A stretch of 8,865 nt of DNA from Gemmatimonadota bacterium (GCA_020348925.1 CP070758.1:844884-853748); one strand, 5' to 3'. Counted from the stretch's first letter, positions 1-6,492 are shown. Numbers and translations are program-made. Notes: a model not told the origin generated them from the sequence alone.

Positions 1-1
1 A

Positions 2-9
2 AAAATTTT
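2..9. repeat. Probable 8-bp target-site duplication, left copy (AAAATTTT)
   Basis: Identical to 1253-1260. Because the octamer is its own reverse complement, it could equally be the outermost 8 bp of a 28-bp inverted repeat; the sequence alone cannot decide. Confidence 0.6.
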
Positions 10-29
10 GGTGGCGTCCTAAAAATGGT
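10..29 (+). repeat. Left terminal inverted repeat of the IS
   Basis: Pairs with 1233-1252 at 19 of 20 positions. A TATAAT hexamer sits just inside it at 34-39, but no good -35 element lies at proper spacing, so an internal promoter is uncertain. Confidence 0.88.
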
Positions 30-133
30 TGCTTATAATGTTCTTTGACATATTGTAAGGTTTTGTAATTCCAAGTACTTTCCATAAGGTATTGGTCAAA
101 ATAACCGGTTATTTGCCTCATGGGAGTCTTGGA

Positions 134-1243
134 ATGCAAAAAATCAAGCGGCATTTTCGGTGTCCACGATGTTTCAGTTTGAACACAAAACGTCATGGCA
201 AAAGATCGAATAAGCAAGGGAAAACAGTTTCTCGAAAGCAGCGATGGCGCTGTAAAACCTGTCATCATGTTTTTACACCTTCTGAACAACCGAAAAGCTC
301 TCTTCGCCGAAAGGCAACAGAACTGTACTTTGATTCAGGAGCGTCCTATCGCGCCGTGGCTCGACATTTGGGTCTTCATAAAATGACTGCCTATGGTTAC
401 ATCCAAGAGCTTGCCTCCAATTGTAAAGAGCCTTGGGAAACCAGTAAGGAGCTCTCACCCCAATGGGAAGGATTTTTGGTCATTGATGGAGATTTCCTAC
501 GTGTGGCCAAGCGTCGCTATTCCTTGCTGATTGGAGTAGATGCAAAAACACAGGATATTCCCGATGCATTATTAGCTCCCCATGAGGATGCAAGACACTG
601 GATACGTTTCCTCAACTCCCTGGATCGTATTGAGTATCCAGTCAAAGGAATCACAAGTGATGCGGATCCTGCAATACAAGCCGCTGTGCGAGCAGTACTT
701 CCTCATGTACCGTACCAGTTGTGTGTTAGACATTTTTTCAAAGGTCTCATCCACACACTTCGCTACCGGTTGACGCAAAAACGTGGCTATTGGCGTGAGA
801 ACGATCGATTATTAGAGGCTGCTCATCAAATGTTGTATGCACACTCTTTCGCGCAGGCAAAACAATATCTGACTGCTATCTGTATTGATCCTGGCTTTAA
901 GAAAGCGGGGCTATTCCCACTCATAGAACATATCGAAGCCCACTTCTCACAATTGACTCAACATCATTTCTATCCAGGAATGCCTCGGACCAATAACATC
1001 GCTGAAGGCGTAATCAGCCGACTTGATGCGAAGATCAATCGAACAGGAGGATTCGAATTTCAAAGAACAGCATGGGCAACGCTTAAGATGTTAATCATGT
1101 GGTATCGATTTAAAAAATTCACCGATTGCCGTAAGCCAAACAAACAAAACAATGGCAAATGCCCATTAGAAATTGCCAAAGTAGATGCTTCCAATATCGA
1201 TTGGATAACATTTAGTCAGAAATCTATTAGACACCATTTTTAG
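134..1243 (+). CDS. IS256/IS1249-like transposase with N-terminal zinc ribbon
   Basis: A DDE transposase of 369 residues that would bind the IS ends and carry out cut-and-paste or copy-out transposition. Numbering from the ATG at 134, a zinc ribbon uses C10-x2-C13 and C40-x2-C43. A helix-turn-helix lies at about 57-90. The RNase-H-like core shows D118 (in IDGD), D176 (in TSD) and E291 (in NNIAE), with the C197/H200 pair (CVRH) typical of MULE/IS256-type enzymes after the second Asp. The ATG at 134 was chosen because GGGAG at 122-126 lies 7 nt upstream; an in-frame TTG at 92 would add 14 residues but has its AAGG only 2 nt away. No frameshift or internal stop is seen. The fold class is secure; the exact family name is less so, and ISL3-like is the main alternative. 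Confidence 0.92.
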   Translation: MQKIKRHFRCPRCFSLNTKRHGKRSNKQGKTVSRKQRWRCKTCHHVFTPSEQPKSSLRRKATELYFDSGASYRAVARHLGLHKMTAYGYIQELASNCKEPWETSKELSPQWEGFLVIDGDFLRVAKRRYSLLIGVDAKTQDIPDALLAPHEDARHWIRFLNSLDRIEYPVKGITSDADPAIQAAVRAVLPHVPYQLCVRHFFKGLIHTLRYRLTQKRGYWRENDRLLEAAHQMLYAHSFAQAKQYLTAICIDPGFKKAGLFPLIEHIEAHFSQLTQHHFYPGMPRTNNIAEGVISRLDAKINRTGGFEFQRTAWATLKMLIMWYRFKKFTDCRKPNKQNNGKCPLEIAKVDASNIDWITFSQKSIRHHF

Positions 1244-1252
1244 GACGCTACC
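1233..1252 (-). repeat. Right terminal inverted repeat of the IS
   Basis: Reverse complement of the left end with one mismatch. It overlaps the last codons and stop of the transposase. Confidence 0.88.
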
Positions 1253-1260
1253 AAAATTTT
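1253..1260. repeat. Probable 8-bp target-site duplication, right copy (AAAATTTT)
   Basis: Second copy of the palindromic octamer directly outside the right IS end. It carries the same ambiguity between target duplication and repeat extension as the left copy. Confidence 0.6.
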
Positions 1261-1277
1261 GAATAGATATACTTAAA

Positions 1278-1309
1278 ACATCTCGGAAATTCTAAGATTT
1301 TCGAGATGT
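1278..1309 (+). repeat. Strong hairpin just outside the IS
   Basis: ACATCTCG (1278-1285) pairs perfectly with CGAGATGT (1302-1309). The helix continues through a G-T wobble, AAA/TTT and a T-A pair to a short loop, about 13 pairs in all. No T-run follows, so it is not a classical intrinsic terminator. Confidence 0.6.
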
Positions 1310-1319
1310 ATCAGGGGGT

Positions 1320-1347
1320 TTGGGGGAAAGGATGCACTTTCCCCCAA
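1320..1347 (+). repeat. Perfect 11-bp GC-rich hairpin
   Basis: GGGGGAAAG (1322-1330) and CTTTCCCCC (1337-1345) are exact reverse complements around the 6-nt loop GATGCA. Two further T-A pairs extend the stem outward. It sits about 115 nt upstream of the hydrolase start. No U-tract follows on the + strand, so its role may be structural or attenuator-like rather than simple termination. Confidence 0.6.
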
Positions 1348-1356
1348 GAGGTAACA

Positions 1357-1440
1357 GGATTTCGATGTGAGCTGGAGGATCAGCGAAATCCGCCATAGGG
1401 GCGAGAACCCCTTGGGAACGTTGCGAGCGAAGCGAGCGAA
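1357..1440 (+). other. Structured leader: 8-bp stem, GGGG/CCCC hairpin and tandem 9-mer
   Basis: GGATTTCG (1357-1364) pairs with CGAAATCC (1384-1391). AGGGG (1397-1401) pairs with CCCCT (1408-1412). GCGAGCGAA is then repeated exactly in tandem (1423-1431 and 1432-1440). With the two upstream hairpins, this fills most of the 200 nt between the IS and the hydrolase gene. No protein-like reading frame is convincing here; a 61-codon open frame starting at 1367 overlaps the hydrolase start and looks accidental. The block may be a repeat element or an untranslated regulatory leader. Confidence 0.4.
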
Positions 1441-1460
1441 GTTCAATACGGAGGTGCGAA

Positions 1461-2663
1461 ATGAGAAAATATTATTTTACGTGCTTGGTATTAGGATTTT
1501 TAATTATTCATACCGCTGCAGGCCAACAGGATTCCATCGTTACAGGTTATAAAAATGTAAAAGACGGCGAACTTTACTATGAAACGCTTGGACATGGGGA
1601 CGAAACCATAGTATTTATCCATGATGGTTTGGTACATGGGGAAGTATGGGACGATCAGTTTTCAAATTTTTCCGAAAAATTTCGTGTTGTTCGTTACGAC
1701 CGTCGAGGGTATGGACGTTCGCCACAACCCGAGAAAAACTATTCCAATATCGAAGATCTTCACCAGGTTTTCACGTTTCTAAAAATTGATAGAGCAATTC
1801 TCATTGGAATGTCTGCAGGCGGTGGCCTCGCCATTGATTTTACGCTTGCCCATCCCGATAAAGTCGCATCACTCATTGTCGTCGGTGCGGTCGTGAGCGG
1901 ATTTGGGTATTCGGATCATTTCCTGACGAGAGGAGGACGTCTGACAGCAGCGGACTATGCCAATCCCGAAAAACTATTACAATATTTTGTGAAAGAGGAT
2001 CCCTATGAAATTGCCCCTCACAATAAAGATATAAAAGAAAAACTTTGGCATCTTATGGAGGCATTTCCTCAGAATATCGATTTTTCAAAAAACCGGTTGG
2101 CAGTTCCACCGGAACGTCCGGCCATTGGTAGATTGAACGAAATTCAAATCCCTACTCTGATCGTCATCGGAGAATATGATATACCCGATGTTTTCGTCCA
2201 TGCGGGGGCCATTGAATCGGGTATTCCATTTGCACAAAAGGTGATTATACGAAACGCGGGACATCTGGTACCATTGGAACAGCCAAAAATATTCAACGAA
2301 CAGGTTCAAGATTTTCTGAATGGTGCGGAGTTCTTCCAGATATTAAACACCAAGGGTGTTACAGAAGCAGTTGAGATGTTTCATAAGAAACGGAAAGAAG
2401 ATACTAAGTGGATTCCTTTTAGCGAAACACACATGAATGCTTTAGGGTATCAATTTCTGCAATCCGGTCAAACAAAGGAAGCAATTGAGTTATTCAAACT
2501 GAATGTGTTGGCATATCCTGAATCAGCAAACACGTATGACAGTCTGGGCGAAGCGTATATGGTTGATGGCGACAAGGAATTAGCGATCCAAAATTATAAC
2601 AAATCTCTCGAACTTGATCCGAACAACAAAAATGCAATAGAAAAGTTGAAACAGTTGAAATAA
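1461..2663 (+). CDS. Exported alpha/beta hydrolase with C-terminal TPR repeats
   Basis: A 400-residue predicted secreted esterase/lipase-type enzyme; the substrate cannot be told. Residues 1-20 form a signal peptide (RK, hydrophobic core, Ala-rich end before GQQ). The hydrolase domain spans about 30-287: oxyanion HDG at 54-56, nucleophile elbow G-M-S-A-G-G with Ser118, acid Asp240 (GEYD) and His268 (NAGH), so the triad is complete. A linker (about 288-324) leads to two TPR-like units at about 325-395, including SLGEAYMVDGDKELAIQNY. This linker-plus-TPR tail is one I associate with secreted serine hydrolases, so its attachment to an alpha/beta hydrolase suggests a modular add-on. GGAGG at 1450-1454 lies 6 nt before the ATG. 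It appears monocistronic, with an imperfect hairpin just after the stop. Confidence 0.9.
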   Translation: MRKYYFTCLVLGFLIIHTAAGQQDSIVTGYKNVKDGELYYETLGHGDETIVFIHDGLVHGEVWDDQFSNFSEKFRVVRYDRRGYGRSPQPEKNYSNIEDLHQVFTFLKIDRAILIGMSAGGGLAIDFTLAHPDKVASLIVVGAVVSGFGYSDHFLTRGGRLTAADYANPEKLLQYFVKEDPYEIAPHNKDIKEKLWHLMEAFPQNIDFSKNRLAVPPERPAIGRLNEIQIPTLIVIGEYDIPDVFVHAGAIESGIPFAQKVIIRNAGHLVPLEQPKIFNEQVQDFLNGAEFFQILNTKGVTEAVEMFHKKRKEDTKWIPFSETHMNALGYQFLQSGQTKEAIELFKLNVLAYPESANTYDSLGEAYMVDGDKELAIQNYNKSLELDPNNKNAIEKLKQLK

Positions 2664-2670
2664 TTTTCGT

Positions 2671-2694
2671 TTCTTCACCAATTCGGTTGAAGAA
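2671..2694 (+). terminator. Possible weak terminator hairpin after the hydrolase gene
   Basis: TTCTTCA (2671-2677) pairs with TGAAGAA (2688-2694). CC/GG extends the helix with one bulged T and a short A/T loop. It starts 8 nt after the stop codon, but no downstream T-run is present, so termination is only suggested by position. Confidence 0.3.
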
Positions 2695-2761
2695 TATGGC
2701 TCAAACAATAAAAACGTCTTGTAAATAAAGAAAAGTTGATGCCGAATGATCGAGATGACTT

Positions 2762-2993
2762 CCTTTCTTTTTCTTTGCTGGCCAAAGAAAAAGAAGCAAA
2801 AAGAAAGGCCAGCCCCAAGACTTCGCCGGGACCATCTGCGGCTCGCTTCGCTGCTTTTCCGGAACTCATCCCTACTTTCGCAGGGATTCAGACAGCCGGA
2901 AAAAACACGCTCCGCTTGCCGGATGGTCCAGCGGCTCAGGCTTCAGGGCATCTGCTCTGTATCCTTCAGCGGGAAGAGGTGTGACCTGAGCCG
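2762..2993 (+). repeat. Multi-hairpin structured intergenic element
   Basis: Seven exact stems pack into 232 nt. The pyrimidine/purine part can form either a 13-bp stem (2765-2777 with 2783-2795, loop CTGGC) or, using the same bases, an 11-bp stem (2762-2772 with 2798-2808) or a 7-bp stem (2777-2783 with 2807-2813). Next is a three-tier nested structure: GGACCATC (2829-2836)/GATGGTCC (2922-2929), TTTTCCGG (2855-2862)/CCGGAAAA (2896-2903) and ATCCCT (2868-2873)/AGGGAT (2882-2887). A 9-bp stem, CGGCTCAGG (2932-2940) with CCTGAGCCG (2985-2993), closes it. Open frames crossing it on both strands are driven by the palindromes and look non-coding. I believe similar intergenic sequences recur in some bacterial genomes, but cannot confirm that here. 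It may be a REP-like dispersed element or a structured RNA. Confidence 0.6.
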
Positions 2994-3287
2994 AAAAGTC
3001 GAAAGGGGCTTGGTCATCGTTATCAATGCTACGGCCATTTCAGGACCATGTTTGTCATCAGTACAGAGAATAGTGAATTCATCAACAACATTGGAGATGA
3101 TCCAAATTCTTATCCGTTTGGGAATTTTTCTCAATACACTGTGTTGTTTCTTTTTCAGTAATGAAAAAAGCGTAAAAGGAACAAGGAATTTATCCACGAG
3201 GGTCAGGGCTTAAATTTTAAATTATATTAGAGTAGAGAGTACACTCCTTGTATCAGAGGGAGAGGAGTCATCTCTTTGAGTTTGAGT
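2994..3287. other. Non-coding stretch, nothing supportable
   Basis: No open frame here has a convincing start, ribosome site and protein-like content on either strand. A 37-codon frame at 3048-3161 has protein-like composition but no usable ribosome site, and may be a gene remnant. The stretch becomes AT-rich toward the promoter of the downstream oxidoreductase. Confidence 0.4.
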
Positions 3288-3317
3288 TTTACAGAATAAT
3301 TTTTTTGAAATAATAAT
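3288..3317 (+). promoter_or_regulatory. Candidate sigma70-type promoter for the first oxidoreductase
   Basis: TTTACA (3288-3293, 5 of 6 to the -35 consensus) and AATAAT (3312-3317, 5 of 6 to the -10 consensus) are separated by 18 AT-rich bases. They lie about 55 nt before the start codon. In an AT-rich stretch this could arise by chance. Confidence 0.35.
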
Positions 3318-3370
3318 CCCATGAAGAGTGAAGAGAAAATTTGCTTTTGAAGAGGTGACCAGAAGGTGCC

Positions 3371-4357
3371 ATGAAAGCGATTGTCTACACAAAATACGGA
3401 CTGCCGGATGTCCTTCAACTCAAAGAGGTGGAGAAGCCGGTCCCCAAGGATAACGAAGTATTGATTAAAATTCAAGCGGCATCCATAAATTATATGGATT
3501 GGGGTTTTGTTCGAGGTGAACCGTACATCGTTCGCCTCTGGTCCGGGTTTTTTAAACCAAAAAACAAGATACCCGGAGCTGACATAGCAGGACGGATTGA
3601 AGCGGTTGGTGAAAAGGTAAAAGAGTTTCAGCCTGGTTGTGAGGTATTCGGAGATATATCGAGTTGTGGACATGGCGGTTTTGCCGAATATGCGGCCGTT
3701 CCTGAGAATCTCCTGGTATTAAAGCCTGCAGGTATTTCATTTGAAGAAGCAGCGGCTGTACCTGTCGCAGGGATCACCGCTTTGCAGGGAATTCGCAAAG
3801 GAGGGATACAACCAGGACATAAGGTATTGATTCAAGGAGCATCCGGCGGTGTTGGAACATTTGCAGTCCAGATTGCCAAATCGTTCGGTAGTGAGGTGAC
3901 TGCTGTGTGCAGCACAACGAAATTGGACATGGTACGATCGATTGGTGCAGACTTTTGTATTGACTACACGAAGGAGGATTTTACCCAAAATGGACAGTGT
4001 TATGATCTTATTATTGCTGCTAATGGGTATCATTCGATCTCAGATTATAAACGAGCATTAACACCCAAAGGGACTCTCGTTGTCACCGGAGGCTCCATGG
4101 CTCAAGTTTTCCAGTCGATGTTTCTCGGACCATTGATTTCATTGATGGGGAGTAAAAAAATAATGAACATGGGGGTTGCCGAATCAAATAAAAAGGATTT
4201 GACTTTCTTAGGAGCACTTCTTGAAGCAGGCAAGGTAAAACCTGTGTTGGACAGATGTTACACCTTAAGTGAGGTCCCTGATGCTCTCCTCTATTTTGGA
4301 GAAGGACATGCCCGAGGAAAAGTAGTCATAAGTGTGGAACATAGTAACAAAACCTAA
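3371..4357 (+). CDS. Zinc-independent MDR family NAD(P)H-dependent oxidoreductase (quinone oxidoreductase-like), copy 1
   Basis: A 328-residue cytosolic medium-chain dehydrogenase/reductase, probably reducing quinones or alpha,beta-unsaturated carbonyls with NADPH. The N-terminal GroES-like domain is at about 1-120. The Rossmann domain follows with the nucleotide-binding GASGGVG at 156-162, which is the quinone-oxidoreductase version of the motif. The catalytic zinc ligands of classical alcohol dehydrogenases and the four-cysteine structural zinc lobe are absent, so alcohol dehydrogenase activity is unlikely. Length is normal for the family. AGAAGG (3361-3366) lies 4 nt before the ATG, rather close. 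It is a paralog of the next gene: 30 of the first 34 residues are identical. The TAA stop lies inside the left box of a 72-bp attC-like palindrome. The true substrate is unknown. Confidence 0.92.
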   Translation: MKAIVYTKYGLPDVLQLKEVEKPVPKDNEVLIKIQAASINYMDWGFVRGEPYIVRLWSGFFKPKNKIPGADIAGRIEAVGEKVKEFQPGCEVFGDISSCGHGGFAEYAAVPENLLVLKPAGISFEEAAAVPVAGITALQGIRKGGIQPGHKVLIQGASGGVGTFAVQIAKSFGSEVTAVCSTTKLDMVRSIGADFCIDYTKEDFTQNGQCYDLIIAANGYHSISDYKRALTPKGTLVVTGGSMAQVFQSMFLGPLISLMGSKKIMNMGVAESNKKDLTFLGALLEAGKVKPVLDRCYTLSEVPDALLYFGEGHARGKVVISVEHSNKT

Positions 4358-4423
4358 AAAGACACTGCACCGGCCCGCTAATTCGCTGTGCTTTAAAGCG
4401 GAAGGTGAGCTTGGTCGTTCGGC
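4352..4423 (+). repeat. attC-like imperfect palindrome after oxidoreductase 1
   Basis: The left box ACCTAAA (6 of 7 to RYYYAAC) and right box GTTCGGC (6 of 7 to GTTRRRY) bound 72 bp. The interior folds as an imperfect hairpin: GAC...GTC, CACC...GGTG and CCGCT (4375-4379) with AGCGG, around an A/T-rich loop. The gene's stop codon occupies positions 4-6 of the left box, and the next gene starts 34 nt after the right box. Length and register are the same as in the site at 5405-5476. The boxes are imperfect, so it may be a degenerate cassette recombination site, or a terminator-like hairpin. Confidence 0.4.
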
Positions 4424-4456
4424 TTATTAATTTTTATACTCTTGGCGAGAGAACAC

Positions 4457-5410
4457 ATGAAAGCAATTGTCTGCACGAAATATGGACCACCAGAAGTTCT
4501 TCAGCTTAAAGAGGTGGAGAAACCGGTTCCGAAAGATAACGAAGTGCTGATAAAGGTTCATGCGACGACCTGTCACATTGGGGACACGAGAGTTCGAAGT
4601 TTTAATGTCCCTTTCTGGCAGATGATCCCATTTCGAATTTTTTTGGGTATCAGAAAGCCAAAAAGAAGTATACTTGGAATGGAGTTAGCCGGGCAGGTTG
4701 AAGCTGTAGGCAAGGGCGTAAAACGATTCAAAAAAGATGACCAGGTTTTTGCATCAACCGGTTTTGTTTTTGGTGCATATGCTGAATATATCTGCTTGCC
4801 TGAAGACAGCACAAATGTAGCTCAAGGGTTAGTGGCGCTAAAGCCAGCCAATATGACCTATGAGGAAGCTGCTGCCGGTGCGGCTTCTGGAGGACTAACA
4901 GCATTGTCTGTTCTTCGCAAGGCAAATATCCGTAATGGACAGAATGTCCTTATCTATGGAGCCTCAGGAAGTGTGGGGGTATTTGCAGTACAACTTGCCA
5001 AATATTTTGAGGCGGAAGTTACTGGAGTATGCAGTACCGCGAACGTGGACTGGGTGAAATCGCTGGGCGCCGATACGGTTATTGATTATACCAAAGAAAA
5101 TTTTACAGAACGCGGAGTAACCTACGATGTTATTTTCGATGCGGTGGACAAGATATCGTCTTCACGAGGTAAGAAGGCTCTCAAAAAGAATGGAATCTAC
5201 CTTAACGTTATTAAGCATTCCGGTCGTGGGGATGACATAAAAACTGAAGATTTGATCTTTCTCAAAGACCTTATTGAAGCGGGAAAACTAAAGACGGTCA
5301 TAGATAGATGCTATCCGTTGGAACAAATGGTCGAGGCTCACAGGTATGTTGAAAAAGGACACAAAAAGGGACATGTCGTCATAACTGTTGAACATGCGGA
5401 GAAAACTTAA
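4457..5410 (+). CDS. Zinc-independent MDR family NAD(P)H-dependent oxidoreductase (quinone oxidoreductase-like), copy 2
   Basis: A 317-residue tandem paralog of the preceding gene with the same overall role: NAD(P)H-dependent reduction of a quinone or enone, substrate unknown. The GroES-like domain comes first, then a Rossmann domain with GASGSVG at 168-174 and the conserved IDYTKENFT that precedes the dehydrogenase core strand. Zinc-binding residues are missing, as in copy 1. The ATG at 4457 is preferred because it aligns with the start of copy 1; an in-frame TTG at 4442 would add five residues. The ribosome site is weak (GAGAG about 6 nt upstream). The copies match best over the first 34 and the last residues (both end in KT) and differ at the presumed substrate-pocket segment around residues 35-75, suggesting different substrates. 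The stop lies inside an attC-like palindrome. Confidence 0.92.
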   Translation: MKAIVCTKYGPPEVLQLKEVEKPVPKDNEVLIKVHATTCHIGDTRVRSFNVPFWQMIPFRIFLGIRKPKRSILGMELAGQVEAVGKGVKRFKKDDQVFASTGFVFGAYAEYICLPEDSTNVAQGLVALKPANMTYEEAAAGAASGGLTALSVLRKANIRNGQNVLIYGASGSVGVFAVQLAKYFEAEVTGVCSTANVDWVKSLGADTVIDYTKENFTERGVTYDVIFDAVDKISSSRGKKALKKNGIYLNVIKHSGRGDDIKTEDLIFLKDLIEAGKLKTVIDRCYPLEQMVEAHRYVEKGHKKGHVVITVEHAEKT

Positions 5411-5476
5411 CAAAGCGCTGAAGCTGACTGGCCGCACGCGCCTATGTGGGCCTGCAACTGAACGCGGACGTTAGCC
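5405..5476 (+). repeat. attC-like integron recombination site after oxidoreductase 2
   Basis: The left box ACTTAAC matches RYYYAAC fully and the right box GTTAGCC matches GTTRRRY at 6 of 7. Inside, AAAGCGCTGAAGCTGACTGG and the reverse complement of the right arm (GTCCGCGTTCAGTTGCAGG) align as an imperfect stem with one unpaired base in the left arm, as in attC L''/L' pairs; GGCC/GGCC then closes toward a loop holding CCTATG. The 72-bp length is within the attC range. The TAA stop sits in the left box, and a small gene starts 25 nt past the right box. No integrase is in the window. This is the best attC candidate here. Confidence 0.6.
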
Positions 5477-5500
5477 TGCCCACAAGTAATGAGGATGGAC

Positions 5501-5650
5501 ATGCAGAAGTCCCGGTTCATTGTCGGCTTAATTCTAATTGCCGCCGCAGCCCTACTGTTCGTGTTTGGTAAAGGAAGCTATTCTGTTGCTGGTGTGATAG
5601 CCCTTGGAGTGCTTGGTCTGGTGTCAATTGCGATCTCTCGAAGGAAGTAG
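5501..5650 (+). CDS. Small two-helix membrane protein, function unknown
   Basis: A 49-residue protein starting MQKSRFIVGL and ending SRRK. Two hydrophobic segments, at about residues 6-22 and 29-44, are separated by a short GKGSY turn, with positive residues at both ends; it is probably a hairpin in the inner membrane with both termini in the cytoplasm. GAGG at 5491-5494 lies 6 nt before the chosen ATG. Two further in-frame ATGs, at 5489 and 5495, would add four or two residues but overlap that ribosome site. GC is higher than in the neighbouring oxidoreductase, which fits separate origin. Its start closely follows an attC-like right box, as in a gene cassette, but no matching site is seen after its stop. 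No function can be assigned. Confidence 0.7.
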   Translation: MQKSRFIVGLILIAAAALLFVFGKGSYSVAGVIALGVLGLVSIAISRRK

Positions 5651-6492
5651 CCCGTGCAGTGTATAGCGAGGGGGTAGGCCGGCATTCGCACTATCTCTTC
5701 TATGTCGGTTCTGTAAAAGGAAGCCCACAAGACCGTCCCCCGCGCTCCCTCATCCCTCCTCCTATGAAACGCACCGGAGATCCAGGAAATCTTCCGGGAT
5801 GTCTGTCTCATGTCTCGTGAGAATGAGAACAGGGGGACGTATTCAGGAGAGGCTGTTGTGCTTCAGTTGTGATAGTATTGGAGACACCAAGACCGGAACA
5901 GGTGAGTCCCTGGCAAGGGGGAAAACTCTTATGTAAAAGGGGACACTCTTGGGTATACATTTTTCCACATAAGCTCATGTATCTATTTCTTTCAGCAAAG
6001 AGGTCGACCATTTCTCCGGATAGGCGCGGTTCAAGAGTAATCATAAAAGATCGTTGTGACTTGAAATCGTCTGTTTTTATCATACGCTCTGCATACAAGA
6101 AAAAAATGAATGCATTATTTCTTGTGCCGTAGTTGGTTGCAAGAAATATTCCGCCGTCAACCCCGTCTCTTTGAGCGTTGGAGCCGCAGCGTGTTTCCAA
6201 ATACGTTTCTTCATGGTGAAACATTTCCGTGTTTCATTCCGTCCTCTCTACGTGCATGCGCCAAAAAATAGCAGAAGATTTTGAGATGCTGTTGAGCAAA
6301 AGAAGAGCGAATCCTTCCTCATCATAGTCGTCTTAATACTCATGGTTTCGGGGTTTGGATCGGCTCGGATGGGATCGTTGACTCGAAGTTTCAACAGCCT
6401 TCTGCTTCGGACCCGGTGTATAGACACCATTGCAGAGTTCGATAGAAGTGCGAGATCTGAGTGGGGCATAGTCCCCAGGAAACCTTTTTCTC
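5651..6492. other. Gene-poor, probably decayed region
   Basis: About 840 nt without a convincing gene. The longest frame, on the - strand at 5808-6224 (138 codons, frame starting MFHHEETYLETRCG), has no recognisable domain and no strong ribosome site. An overlapping - strand frame shows a gene-like start (MKKRIWKHAAAPTLKETGLT, ATG at about 6192 reading leftward) but is broken by stops at roughly codons 45-46. On the + strand, a segment around 6310-6490 encodes a hydrophobic run (SFLIIVVLILMVSGFG) with no start. CTTATGT (5928-5934) has its inverse ACATAAG near 5970. The mix of short protein-like pieces interrupted by stops suggests eroded genes of unknown identity. Confidence 0.4.

Larger units (their letters stand above)
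10..1252 (+). mobile_element. Complete insertion sequence, IS256/IS1249-like
   Basis: A single transposase gene is enclosed by inverted repeats: 10-29 and 1233-1252 match at 19 of 20 positions when one is reverse-complemented, the only difference being at position 13. Both ends begin with GG read inward. Outside each end lies AAAATTTT (2-9 and 1253-1260), which fits an 8-bp target duplication. The element of about 1.24 kb, its single DDE transposase and the 8-bp duplication fit the IS256 superfamily (IS1249-like branch). The transposase stop codon (1241-1243) lies inside the right repeat. The element looks intact, so it may still be mobile. Family assignment comes from motif recognition only. 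Confidence 0.88.

Noticed and set aside
1367-1552. 61-codon frame through the leader into the hydrolase gene
   Set aside because: No ribosome site, and it overlaps the well-supported start at 1461 in another frame.
3048-3161. 37-codon frame beginning MFVISTENSEF
   Set aside because: Protein-like composition but only 2 nt between AGGA and the ATG, too short and with no recognised family; at best a remnant.
3190-3198. TTATCCACG, one mismatch from a DnaA box
   Set aside because: A single isolated copy with no cluster, no AT-rich unwinding block with repeats, and no replication gene nearby.
2746-3213. 155-codon + strand frame (also overlapping frames at 2736-2984 and, on the - strand, 2675-2869) across the structured element
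   Set aside because: The composition follows the A/T-run palindromes, no good ribosome site is present, and several frames are open on both strands, as expected for inverted-repeat DNA.
5821-5980. Repeated GGGGAC-type motifs and CTTATGT/ACATAAG pair suggesting a REP-like or CRISPR-like array
   Set aside because: There are only two dissimilar copies and no regular spacing; no array structure is present.
5808-6224. 138-codon - strand frame
   Set aside because: No domain, no strong ribosome site, Cys/Ser/His-rich and uneven composition; an alternative frame overlapping it looks more gene-like but is broken.
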